From: Puniceibacterium sediminis
GTDB taxonomy: Bacteria > Pseudomonadota > Alphaproteobacteria > Rhodobacterales > Rhodobacteraceae
Length of the DNA stretch: 64,000 nt
Direction of reading: 5' to 3'
NCBI RefSeq assembly: GCF_900188035.1
Contig: NZ_FZNN01000001.1
Location: 186,001 to 250,000, forward strand
Shown here: one piece after another, positions 46,448 to 54,098 of the stretch
Layout of the letters: each line of letters starts with the position of its first letter
Numbering within the stretch: position 1 is the stretch's first letter
Notes under the pieces: generated by a model
Databases searched by the model: none
Seen by the model: the letters and a program-made list of their open reading frames with translations, nothing else
Told to the model about the DNA's origin: nothing
Made by a program: the position numbers and the translations under genes

Positions 46448-49400
46448 TCAGCCCAGTTCGGCGAGCCGGGCGAGGGCGGCTTTGAGGGCGGTTTCCTCTT
46501 CTTCGCGGGCGTTCAGGTTGTCGCGGGCTTCCTCGACCACCTCTTCTGGTGCGCTTTCAGCGAACTTGGGGTTGTTGAGACGCCCCTTGAGACCGCCGAT
46601 TTCCTTGCCTAGTTTGCCAAGCGTCTTTTCCAGCCGTGCCTTTTCCTCGGCCACGTCGATGATCCCGGCAAGGGGCAGGCCAAAAGTGCCGCCCGCGACG
46701 GGAACCGTGACGCAACCCTTTGGGAAGCCTTCGGTTTTGTCGAGGCTGTCGATACGGGCAAGACGCTTGATCAGCGCCTCGTTGCGGTCCCACGCGGCCT
46801 GTCCGGCGGCGTCGAGTTCGGTGACCAGCATCGGCACCTGAAGGCCTGCGGGGACGTGCATCTGGGCGCGGGCAGAGCGGACTCCGTCGATCAGGGAGAT
46901 GACCCAGGTCATTTCGGAGTCGGCGGTTTCATCAACAAGGTCAGACACTTGGTAGGTGGGCCAGTCGGCGTGGATCAGCATCTGGTCGCGCTTGGCCATG
47001 GTGCCCCAGAGTTCTTCGGTGATGAAGGGCATGATGGGGTGCAAGAGGATCAGACACTGGTCGAGAACCCAAGCCATTGTGGCGCGGGTTTCGGCAATGA
47101 TTTCAGCATCCTGGCTGTCGAACAGCGGCTTTGAAAACTCGACATACCAGTCGCAGACCTTGCCCCAGACAAAGGCATAGAGCGCACTTGCCGCGTCGTT
47201 GAAACGGTAGTTTTCAAGGGCGTCGTTGACCTCGGCCAGGACCTTGGCGGTTTCGCCGATGATCCATTTATTGGCCGTCTGGGAAGCGTCTGGAAAGCGT
47301 ATGGATTCCGTATGGCTGGCGTATGGCTGGAACACGCCGTTCATTTCGGCAAAGCGGCAGGCGTTCCAGAGTTTGGTCGAGAAATTCCGGTAGCCGGCGA
47401 TGCGCTGCGTGTCGAGTTTCAGCGCGCCACCGACCGAGGCCATGGCGGCATTGGTAAACCGCAGGGCGTCGGTGCCGAATTCGTCGATGAGGTCGAGCGG
47501 GTCAACGACGTTGCCAAGCGATTTCGACATCTTCTTGCCCTTGGCGTCGCGGACGAGGCCGTGCAGGTAGACGGTTTTGAACGGCACCTGATCGACGACG
47601 GTCAGCTGCATCATCATCATGCGCGCGACCCAGAAGAACAGGATGTCGGTGCCGGTGATGAGGTCACTGGTCGGGAAGTATTTGTTCAGTTCCGGCGTCT
47701 GTTCGGGCCAGCCGAGCGTGCCGATGGGCCAGAGACCCGAGGAGAACCATGTGTCGAGCACGTCGGGGTCGCGGAAGACCGGGATCGCCTGCGCGCGGTG
47801 GCGCTGATCGACGCCGGTGTAGTCGGTGCCCTGGGACAGCATGTCGGCCAGCATGTCTTCGGCCGCGGCGGCGTCTTCGACGATCAGGAAATCGGCCTCA
47901 TCCCCAAAGAAAAGCTGCATCTCTGCCAGGGCTTCTTCCTCGGTCGCGGCGCAGAAGCTGCGCCATTCACCGCCAAGGCCCGGGGTGTGCCAGACCGGGA
48001 TCTGGTGGCCCCACCACAGCTGACGCGAGATGCACCAGGGTTCGATGTTTTCCAGCCAGTGGAAATAGACCTTTTTCTCACGCTCGGGCAGGATCTGGGT
48101 CGTGCCATCGCGCACGGCGTCGAGCGCCGGGCCGACGATCTTGGCCGTGTCGACGAACCATTGGTCGGTCAGCATCGGTTCGATGACAACCTTTGAGCGG
48201 TCGCCAAAGGGCTGCATGATGGTCTTGGCCTCGACCAGCGGGACCAGTTCATCTTCGCGCGCCTCGCCGCCCTCTTCGGGGGCGATGGGCTTCTTGGCGG
48301 CTTTGCCAAGGCGGGGATCGTTCATCTGGGTCATCACGGCCAGACCTTCGGCGGTGATGTCGGCAATGACGCGTTCGCGCGCCTCGAACCGGTCAAGGCC
48401 GCGATAGGCCTCGGGGACCAGATTGATGGCGTCCACTTCGGCTTCGGTGAACTCGGCACCGTCGATGATGGTCTGCGCCTTGGCGGCCTCGTCCACGTAG
48501 GGGGCGCCGTCGGCGCGCATGGCACCGCGGGTGTCCATCAGGCGGTAGCAGGGGATGAAATTGCGCTTGGCGACGGCATAGTCGTTGAAATCATGCGCGC
48601 CAGTGATCTTGACCGCGCCCGAGCCGAACGTCCGGTCGGGGTATTCATCGGTGATGATCGGGATCAGGCGGCGCTGTTCCTTGGGGCCGACGGGGATTTC
48701 GCAAAGCTTGCCCACGATGGGCGCATAGCGTTCGTCCAGCGGATGCACCGCGACCGCGCCGTCGCCCAGCATGGTTTCGGGGCGGGTTGTGGCGATCGAG
48801 ATATAGTCGCGGGTTTCGGTAAAGAGGATTTCGCCGTCTTCATCCTTTTCCACGTATTCGTATGTCTCACCACCGGCGAGCGGGTATTTGAAGTGCCACA
48901 TGTGGCCCGCGACGTCGATGTTTTCGACTTCAAGGTCGCTGATCGCGGTTTCAAAATGCGGGTCCCAGTTGACCAGCCGCTTGCCGCGATAGATCAGGCC
49001 CTTGTTGTACATGTCCACGAAGACCTTGATCACGGCGTCGTGGAAATTGCCCTCTTCGCCCTTTGGCGCACCGGGGGCGCCGGACATGGTGAAGGCTTCG
49101 CGGGACCAGTCGCAGGAGGCGCCAAGGCGCTTTAGCTGGCCGATGATGGTTTCGCGCGACTTGATTTTTTGCTGCCAGACGCGTTTCAGGAAATCGTCAC
49201 GCCCCATTTCGCGGCGCGAGGGTTCCTGATTGGCGGTCATTTCGCGTTCGGTCACCATTTGCGTCGCGATGCCGGCGTGGTCGGTGCCGGGCTGCCAGAG
49301 CGTGTCGAACCCCTGCATCCGTTTCCAGCGCACCAGAATGTCCTGAAGCGTGTTGTTGAAGGCGTGGCCCATGTGCAGCGACCCGGTCACGTTGGGCGGC

Positions 49401-49540
49401 GGGATCATGATGCTGTAGGGCTGCGCGTCGGGGTTGGACTGCGCGGGGCCGGCACCGGCCTTGAACGCGCCCGCCTCTTCCCAGGCTTTGTACAGGCGCT
49501 GTTCGGCCTCGGCGGCGTCGAATGTTTTTTCCATCGGCAT
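46448..49540 (-). CDS. valS: Valyl-tRNA synthetase
   Basis: The 1030-residue class I synthetase has the HIGH-type motif [15 protein letters not shown], an editing domain, KMSKS in [14 protein letters not shown], and a C-terminal coiled arm. Two ATGs (49540 and 49534) fit the start; the open frame beyond them to 49621 lacks a ribosome site. Residues about 739-755 ([18 protein letters not shown]), just after [10 protein letters not shown] at the entry to the anticodon-binding domain, are encoded by the CGTATGG 11-nt repeat array and look like an addition to an otherwise ordinary protein. Confidence 0.97.
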   Translation of the reverse strand: MPMEKTFDAAEAEQRLYKAWEEAGAFKAGAGPAQSNPDAQPYSIMIPPPNVTGSLHMGHAFNNTLQDILVRWKRMQGFDTLWQPGTDHAGIATQMVTEREMTANQEPSRREMGRDDFLKRVWQQKIKSRETIIGQLKRLGASCDWSREAFTMSGAPGAPKGEEGNFHDAVIKVFVDMYNKGLIYRGKRLVNWDPHFETAISDLEVENIDVAGHMWHFKYPLAGGETYEYVEKDEDGEILFTETRDYISIATTRPETMLGDGAVAVHPLDERYAPIVGKLCEIPVGPKEQRRLIPIITDEYPDRTFGSGAVKITGAHDFNDYAVAKRNFIPCYRLMDTRGAMRADGAPYVDEAAKAQTIIDGAEFTEAEVDAINLVPEAYRGLDRFEARERVIADITAEGLAVMTQMNDPRLGKAAKKPIAPEEGGEAREDELVPLVEAKTIMQPFGDRSKVVIEPMLTDQWFVDTAKIVGPALDAVRDGTTQILPEREKKVYFHWLENIEPWCISRQLWWGHQIPVWHTPGLGGEWRSFCAATEEEALAEMQLFFGDEADFLIVEDAAAAEDMLADMLSQGTDYTGVDQRHRAQAIPVFRDPDVLDTWFSSGLWPIGTLGWPEQTPELNKYFPTSDLITGTDILFFWVARMMMMQLTVVDQVPFKTVYLHGLVRDAKGKKMSKSLGNVVDPLDLIDEFGTDALRFTNAAMASVGGALKLDTQRIAGYRNFSTKLWNACRFAEMNGVFQPYASHTESIRFPDASQTANKWIIGETAKVLAEVNDALENYRFNDAASALYAFVWGKVCDWYVEFSKPLFDSQDAEIIAETRATMAWVLDQCLILLHPIMPFITEELWGTMAKRDQMLIHADWPTYQVSDLVDETADSEMTWVISLIDGVRSARAQMHVPAGLQVPMLVTELDAAGQAAWDRNEALIKRLARIDSLDKTEGFPKGCVTVPVAGGTFGLPLAGIIDVAEEKARLEKTLGKLGKEIGGLKGRLNNPKFAESAPEEVVEEARDNLNAREEEETALKAALARLAELG
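47276..47326. repeat. Five heptamers (CGTMTGG) with an exact 11-nt period inside valS
   Basis: CGTCTGG occurs at 47276 and 47287, and CGTATGG at 47298, 47309 and 47320, each followed by a four-base spacer (GAAG, AAAG, ATTC, CTGG, CTGG). The period of 11 is the same as at 28346-28385 although this copy is coding (on the minus strand). Because 11 is not a multiple of three, the peptide itself is not repeated; only the DNA is. Confidence 0.9.
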
Positions 49541-50014
49541 GGGTGCGTGTCCCGTTCTGCTTAATTCTGTTGCCAGTGGTCTATCGAAGCGACGGGCCAA
49601 GGGGAAGCGGGAGCCGCGCAAAAACGCTGTTCAGGCGCAAACAGGCTGGCGACCCGGGGGGCTACGGAAGCGTGCGCAACAGGGAGCGGGTGCAATTGCG
49701 GCGCAGCGTCGGCACGGTGAGTGCGGGGCGTCACAGGGTGCTGCGCTTTGTGGTTATTCTGGGTGCCATTTACGCAATGCGGCCTAGCGCCGCGGTGTGT
49801 TGTCGGCGGTGTTGGTGGGTGCCGGTGCGTTGCGTTTTGGGGAGGCACCTGACGCAGCGGCAGGCTTTGTCCAGCTCGGGCTAATTCGCGTGGCAATTGA
49901 TAAATTCATTTTGACTGCAATCTGGAATTGTCCGCCCGCTTGTCGGGTGGCCCTGCGCGGGCCGATGCCGGGCTGGCAGGGCGCTGGCGCGAGGTTTTCA
50001 GATATGTGGGACAT
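49541..50014. other. Intergenic stretch between valS and the sRNA-array terminator
   Basis: About 470 bases hold no convincing gene. Several short frames on both strands overlap each other and none has a good start or recognisable product. The valS promoter (minus strand) should lie at the left end. An AT-rich patch occurs near 49895-49925. Confidence 0.45.
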
Positions 50015-50018
50015 AAAA

Positions 50019-50053
50019 AAACGGCGGCGCGAGGGAAACTTGCGCCGCCGTTT
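50019..50053 (-). terminator. Intrinsic terminator of the CcsR-like array
   Basis: On the minus strand a perfect twelve-base-pair stem (50042-50053 with 50019-50030, core GGCGGCGC) is followed by a seven-U run (A-run at 50015-50021 on the plus strand). It closes the array after the last CUCCUCCC hairpin. Confidence 0.92.
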
Positions 50054-50100
50054 GAGTTCACGAAACCCCAGGGAGGAGGAGAGGGGCCCCGATTGGTGTG
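50054..50100 (-). ncRNA. Terminal CUCCUCCC hairpin of the array (half unit)
   Basis: A single hairpin, CCCC/GGGG arms at 50066-50069 and 50083-50086, has the loop motif CTCCTCCTCCC on the minus strand. It has only four base pairs and lacks the paired partner found in the other units. With the terminator it would form the 3' end of the transcript. Confidence 0.6.
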
Positions 50101-50126
50101 GTCCGCAGTGGCAGACCGGAAACTTA

Positions 50127-50204
50127 GGTGCGGCGACACCAGGGAGGAGGAGAGGTGCCGCCGCGCTATCGAACGACCCAGGGAGGAGGAGGGGCCGCCG
50201 AACT
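50127..50204 (-). ncRNA. CcsR-like sRNA unit A (two CUCCUCCC hairpins)
   Basis: The minus strand has two hairpins: the distal at 50130-50164 (11-bp stem, GCGGCGGCACC with GGTGTCGCCGC) and the proximal at about 50169-50202. Both carry CTCCTCCTCCC in the loop. The motif is complementary to Shine-Dalgarno sequences. Mature ends are not known. Confidence 0.8.
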
Positions 50205-50245
50205 GATGTGGGAGTGGGTCCCGATGGACCGATCCCGGAAGCTTA

Positions 50246-50324
50246 GGTGCGGCGACACCAGGGAGGAGGAGAGGTGCCGCCGCTTTATCGACCGACCCAG
50301 GGAGGAGGAGAGGGCCGCCGAACT
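50246..50324 (-). ncRNA. CcsR-like sRNA unit B (two CUCCUCCC hairpins)
   Basis: Hairpins at 50249-50283 and about 50288-50322 on the minus strand, both with CTCCTCCTCCC loops. The second stem closes fully only with G-U pairs and one bulged G when read as minus-strand RNA. Confidence 0.8.
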
Positions 50325-50364
50325 GTTGTGGGAGTGGGTCCCGATGGACCGATCCCGGAAACTA

Positions 50365-50443
50365 GGTGCGGCGACACCAGGGAGGAGGAGAGGTGCCGCC
50401 GCTTTATCGACCGACCCAGGGAGGAGGAGGGGCCGCCGAACTG
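50365..50443 (-). ncRNA. CcsR-like sRNA unit C (two CUCCUCCC hairpins)
   Basis: Hairpins at 50368-50402 and about 50407-50441, almost identical to unit B. The two loops again present CTCCTCCTCCC on the minus strand. Confidence 0.8.
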
Positions 50444-50483
50444 TTGTGGGAGTGGGTCCCGATGGACCGATCCCGGAAACTTT

Positions 50484-50562
50484 GGTGCGGCGACACCAGG
50501 GGGGAGGAGTAGTGTCGCCGCGCTATCGAGGACCCAGGGAGGAGGAGAGGGCCACCGAACTG
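50484..50562 (-). ncRNA. CcsR-like sRNA unit D, nearest the DUF1127 gene
   Basis: Hairpins at 50487-50521 and about 50526-50558. The first differs from the others: its stem GCGGCGACAC/GTGTCGCCGC has a true A-U pair where other units have G-U, and its loop is CTACTCCTCCCCCC on the minus strand. It is the first unit after the DUF1127 stop codon. Confidence 0.78.
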
Positions 50563-50565
50563 TTT

Positions 50566-50588
50566 TCAAGGAACTCTATCTTCCTTGA
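50566..50588 (-). other. Hairpin between the DUF1127 gene and the first sRNA unit
   Basis: TCAAGGAA (50566-50573) and TTCCTTGA (50581-50588) form an eight-base-pair stem with a seven-base loop. No U-run follows on the minus strand, so it is more likely a processing or stability element than a terminator. Confidence 0.5.
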
Positions 50589-50664
50589 TTTAGTTTCAAT
50601 GCTTCGCCAGAAAAACATCTGCCGTTGCGTCATGCAGGGGCATCATCTGCCCGCTGCCGAAAGT

Positions 50665-50883
50665 TTAGGCCGCGTAAGCCGCCTCGTAAGCGACGCGGCG
50701 CAGGATGGAGCGGTGCAGGCCCAGATCGGCCAGTTCACGGTCATTCAGCGATTGCAGCTCGTCCAGCGTGTTGCGGTAGAGCTTGCGCTTGGCCAGGCCA
50801 GTGCGCAGAGTGTGGACGATTGCCGAAAAGCGCGATGCTGCTGCATCTTGCGGTGCGGTGTGGATGTTTGTTGCGTAGGCCAT
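50665..50883 (-). CDS. ccaF1: DUF1127 protein, CcaF1-like
   Basis: The 72-residue basic protein has a flexible N-terminus and a C-terminal DUF1127 domain (YRNTLDELQSLNDRELADLG then LHRSILRRVAYEAA). In Rhodobacter sphaeroides the DUF1127 protein CcaF1 (RSP_6037) binds RNA and is encoded just upstream of sRNAs CcsR1-4, which are cut from its mRNA. The same order holds here, with the sRNA array directly downstream. The frame is open upstream to 50991; the ATG at 50883 follows GAGGCGAAG on the minus strand. The Rhodobacter locus is driven by RpoH-type sigma factors under stress; that regulation is inferred here. Confidence 0.88.
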   Translation of the reverse strand: MAYATNIHTAPQDAAASRFSAIVHTLRTGLAKRKLYRNTLDELQSLNDRELADLGLHRSILRRVAYEAAYAA

Positions 50884-50974
50884 TGTGCTTCGCCTCGGTT
50901 CATGTGTTTCGTTCTGTTGCATCCAAGATGGGGTAATTGCTGCAGTTGCACAATGGTTTTTAGGCTCAATGCTG

Positions 50975-50993
50975 CTATGCAGAAAATGCATAG
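50975..50993. promoter_or_regulatory. Inverted repeat upstream of the DUF1127 gene
   Basis: CTATGCA-GAAAA-TGCATAG is a perfect seven-base inverted repeat about 92 bases before the DUF1127 start, in the 234-base region shared with the divergent mrp gene. Size and symmetry fit a dimeric regulator's operator; I cannot name the regulator. Confidence 0.5.
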
Positions 50994-51117
50994 TGAATAC
51001 TGACCTATTTCAGGCAATTGCTCACCTGTTGGGCGAAAGTACGTACGGTTTATTGTTAGCGTTCACACAATCGAAACAATCGCTCGGGGTTCGGGCGCGA
51101 TTCGCGGGAGATTTGGC

Positions 51118-52182
51118 ATGGATTTGATGGAGACAGAGATTCGGGCGCAGCTTGCGCGACTCGTCCTGCCGGACGGTGGGGACCTGATTTCGCGTGACAT
51201 GATTCGCGCGCTGAACGTTGATCAGGGCCGGGTGAGGTTTGTGATCGAGGCACCTTCGCCCGAAATCGCCCGCCAGATGGAGCCACTGCGTGTGGCCGCC
51301 GAGAAGATCGTGGCGGAAATCGCAGGGGTGGAATCGGTTTCGGCGGCGTTGACGGCACATGGCCCGGCGCAAAAGGCGCCATCGCTGAAGATCGGCGGGC
51401 ATCCGAAACCGCAGGCGGGTCCGACCAAGCCCGCCGGTGTTGACCGCATTCTGGCCATCGGGTCGGGCAAGGGCGGTGTGGGGAAATCCACCGTGTCGTC
51501 CAACCTTGCCGTGGCGCTGGCGCGGCAGGGGCGGCGCGTGGGGTTGCTGGACGCAGATATATATGGTCCCAGCCAGCCGCGCATGATGGGGGTCAGCAAA
51601 CGGCCCGAAAGCCCGGACGGCAAGACGATCATCCCGCTTCAGGCGCATGGGGTGACGATAATGTCGATCGGGCTGATGCTGCCCGAAGACAAGGCGGTTG
51701 TCTGGCGCGGGCCGATGCTGATGGGCGCGTTGCAGCAGATGCTGGGGCAGGTGGCCTGGGGCGAGCTGGATGTGCTGATCGTGGATCTGCCGCCCGGGAC
51801 CGGCGATGTGGCGATGACGCTGTGCCAGAAGTCTGATCTGACCGGGGCGATCGTGGTGTCGACGCCGCAGGATGTGGCGCTGCTGGATGCGCGCAAGGCG
51901 CTGGACATGTTCGCGACGCTCAAGACGCCGGTGCTGGGGCTGATCGAGAATATGTCGGTGTTCCACTGCCCGCATTGCGGTGGCGAGAGTCATATCTTTG
52001 GCAGTGGCGGCGTGCAGCGCGAAGCAGAGCGTCTGGGCGTGCCGATGCTGGCGTCTTTGCCGATTGACCTTGAAACCCGGCTGGCCGGGGATGGCGGTAC
52101 CCCGGTTGCGGCGGGCGAGGGCGTGATGGCCGAGGCCTATGCCCGGCTGGCCGAGGGGCTGATCAAGGGCGGTATGGCCTGA
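51118..52182 (+). CDS. apbC: Mrp/NBP35 (ApbC) iron-sulphur carrier ATPase
   Basis: The 354-residue P-loop ATPase carries [4Fe-4S] clusters to target proteins. A DUF59-like N-terminal domain (about 1-85) is followed by the deviant Walker A AIGSGKGGVGKSTVSSNLA, the LDADIYGPSQPRMMG motif, VDLPPGTGDVAMTLCQ, and the cluster-binding CxxC of FHCPHCGG. GGGAG lies before the ATG. It is divergent from the DUF1127-sRNA locus. Confidence 0.96.
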   Translation: MDLMETEIRAQLARLVLPDGGDLISRDMIRALNVDQGRVRFVIEAPSPEIARQMEPLRVAAEKIVAEIAGVESVSAALTAHGPAQKAPSLKIGGHPKPQAGPTKPAGVDRILAIGSGKGGVGKSTVSSNLAVALARQGRRVGLLDADIYGPSQPRMMGVSKRPESPDGKTIIPLQAHGVTIMSIGLMLPEDKAVVWRGPMLMGALQQMLGQVAWGELDVLIVDLPPGTGDVAMTLCQKSDLTGAIVVSTPQDVALLDARKALDMFATLKTPVLGLIENMSVFHCPHCGGESHIFGSGGVQREAERLGVPMLASLPIDLETRLAGDGGTPVAAGEGVMAEAYARLAEGLIKGGMA

Positions 52183-52230
52183 GTCGCGGCGCGCCCAGAG
52201 CATGTCGCGTTCAATCAAACGCGATATGCG

Positions 52231-52989
52231 CTAGCTCAACACACCCAGCGGCTGGAACAGCGGGCCATCGTCGGTCATGTGCACGCGGGCGCGCAGGTGA
52301 AAGACTTCGGCCAGGGTGTCGGGAGTCAGTACTGTGGCCGGGGGGCCGTCGGCGTGCAGGCGGCCACGGTGCAGCAGGATCAGCCGGGTGCAGTAGCGCG
52401 CGGCAAGCGACAGATCATGCAGCGAGGTGAGCACGGCGCGGCCTTCGCGGGCGAGATCGGCAAAGACCTGAAGCGTGGACAGCTGCGCCGCCGGATCAAG
52501 CCCCGCGATGGGTTCATCCGCCATCAGCAGGGGCGTGTCCTGCGCAAGGGTGCGGGCGATCAGGACGCGGGCCTGTTCACCGCCCGAAAGTTCGGTCGCC
52601 AGACGGTGGCGGAAGGCGGTCAGCCCCATCCGGTCAAGCGCTGCGTCGACGGCGGCCTGATCCTCCGGGCGCAGCCGGGTGCCGCGCGGCATATGCGGCA
52701 GGCGGCCCAGTGCCACGACGGATTCGACCGTGACCGGCCAGGCGATTTCGCGCGACTGCGGCAGCCAGGCGGCCTGTGCGGCGCGGGCGCGCGGGGACAT
52801 CTGTGACAGGCTGCTGGTGCCGGTGTGGGGCAAAAGCCCAAGGGCTGCGCGCATCAGCGTGGTCTTGCCCGAGCCATTGGGGCCGATCAGGCCGACGCAT
52901 TCGTCGGCTTTGATGTCGAGTGTGACATGGTCAACCACCGGGCATTGCCCGCGCGTGACCGTCAGATCGGACAGGCGCAGCAGGGTCAT
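52231..52989 (-). CDS. btuD: ABC transporter ATP-binding protein, probable BtuD
   Basis: The 252-residue FecE/BtuD-type ATPase has Walker A LIGPNGSGKTTLMRA, signature ELSGGEQARVLIAR, Walker B PLLMADEP and the H-loop LTSLHD. The ATG at 52989 overlaps the permease stop by four bases. It is third in the B12 operon (btuB, permease, ATPase) under a cobalamin riboswitch, so the vitamin B12 assignment comes from context. The open frame upstream to 53856 is the antisense shift of the permease gene. Confidence 0.88.
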   Translation of the reverse strand: MTLLRLSDLTVTRGQCPVVDHVTLDIKADECVGLIGPNGSGKTTLMRAALGLLPHTGTSSLSQMSPRARAAQAAWLPQSREIAWPVTVESVVALGRLPHMPRGTRLRPEDQAAVDAALDRMGLTAFRHRLATELSGGEQARVLIARTLAQDTPLLMADEPIAGLDPAAQLSTLQVFADLAREGRAVLTSLHDLSLAARYCTRLILLHRGRLHADGPPATVLTPDTLAEVFHLRARVHMTDDGPLFQPLGVLS

Positions 52990-53966
52990 GGCAGCTCTTT
53001 CCTTGTCCGGTATATAAGGTGCAGGAACAGCGGCGCGCCGATCAGGGCCATGACGACCCCAAGCTTGAGGTCCCGCGTCGGCAGCACCAGTCGTACCGTT
53101 ATATCGGCGGCAAGGACCATGGACGCCCCGCCAAGGGTGGATGCCCAGAGCAGGGCCGAGGGGCGGCCTTGGGTCACGCGGCGCAGAAGATGTGGCACGA
53201 TCAGCCCGACAAACCCCACAGCCCCGGCGACGGCGGTGGCGGCGCCCACGGCGGCGGCGGTGCCGATCAGCAGGCGCAGGCGCAGCGATGACATCGAAAT
53301 CCCCAGCGACCCGGCGGCGTCTTCGCCCAGTGTCAGCGCGTCCAGCCCCCGGCCGAGCGTAGCGAGCAGCGCCCAGCCCAGAAGCATGACCGGCAGGGCG
53401 AGGGTCACATGCTCCATCGAACGGTCCGCGACCGAGCCCATCATCCAGAAGATGATCTCGGACGCGGCATAGGGGTTGGGTGAGAGGTTCAGCACCAGCG
53501 CGGTCAGCGCGCCGGCCAGCGCGGAAATGGCGATACCGGCAAGGATCAGTGTCATCGACCCGCCGCGCGGCCCGGCCAGCAGCAGGATCAGCCCGACAGC
53601 GGCCAGCGCGAACAGCAGGGCCGAGAGCGGCAGCGCAAGGGTGAACAGGGTGGCGATGCCGGTTTGCAGGGCGATGACAGCGCCAAGGGCGGCAGCGCCC
53701 GAGACGCCGATCAGCCCCGGTTCGGCCAGCGGGTTGCGCAGATAACCCTGCATTGCCGCGCCCGACAGCCCCAGCGATCCGCCAACCATCGCCGCCAGCA
53801 GGGCGCGCGGCAGGCGGATTTCCTGCAGGATCATGATGTGCAGCGGATCGCCCCAACCCAGCAGCGCGCTGAGCGCCGCGACGGGCGTGATGGCGACACT
53901 GCCAAGGCAGAGCGACGCGGTGAACAGCGCCAACAATAGTCCGGACAGGATCAGGGCGAGCTTCAT
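52986..53966 (-). CDS. btuC: FecCD-family ABC permease, probable BtuC
   Basis: The 326-residue inner-membrane permease has about ten helices and FecCD hallmarks: PRALLAAMVGGSLGLSGAAMQ near the start with NPLAEPGLIGVSGAAALGAV, GAVGFVGLIVPHLLRR and LPTRDLKLGVVMALIGAPLF. It pairs with the overlapping ATPase. The periplasmic binding protein (BtuF) that should deliver B12 is not present between btuB and this gene or elsewhere in the window. Confidence 0.9.
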   Translation of the reverse strand: MKLALILSGLLLALFTASLCLGSVAITPVAALSALLGWGDPLHIMILQEIRLPRALLAAMVGGSLGLSGAAMQGYLRNPLAEPGLIGVSGAAALGAVIALQTGIATLFTLALPLSALLFALAAVGLILLLAGPRGGSMTLILAGIAISALAGALTALVLNLSPNPYAASEIIFWMMGSVADRSMEHVTLALPVMLLGWALLATLGRGLDALTLGEDAAGSLGISMSSLRLRLLIGTAAAVGAATAVAGAVGFVGLIVPHLLRRVTQGRPSALLWASTLGGASMVLAADITVRLVLPTRDLKLGVVMALIGAPLFLHLIYRTRKELP

Positions 53967-54098
53967 TCAGGTCTCATGATCATTGGGCCGACCTTTGCGG
54001 TTTTGACGCGCGGGTCATTGGTGCCGCTAACACACCATATAATAGAGAGAGCCGCCACCGCCCGGGATGCACCCGATGCGGCGGCGGGACAGAGGCGT

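Larger units (their letters stand above)
50127..50565 (-). repeat. 119-bp tandem repeat forming the sRNA array
   Basis: The start of the segment GGTGCGGCGACACC (or a close variant) falls at 50127, 50246, 50365 and 50484, an exact 119-base period. Each period contains two GGGAGGAGG loops and, between units, a spacer containing GGGTCCCGATGG that is almost identical in three copies. Unit sequences differ by only a few substitutions. Confidence 0.93.

Noticed and set aside
49797-50246. Plus-strand frame of 149 codons between valS and the sRNA array
   Set aside because: It crosses the array terminator and the first hairpin, has no ribosome site, and its second half is repeat-derived.
50127-50565. 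Possible CRISPR array
   Set aside because: The units are 119 bp with near-identical 'spacers' and two internal hairpins each, and no cas genes are present. This is a tandem sRNA repeat, not a CRISPR.
50128-51003. A 291-codon plus-strand frame with repeated RRHQGGGEVPP-like peptides
   Set aside because: It runs through the sRNA array and the antisense of the DUF1127 gene. The repeats in the peptide simply mirror the 119-bp DNA repeat, and wobble pairing supports a minus-strand RNA instead.
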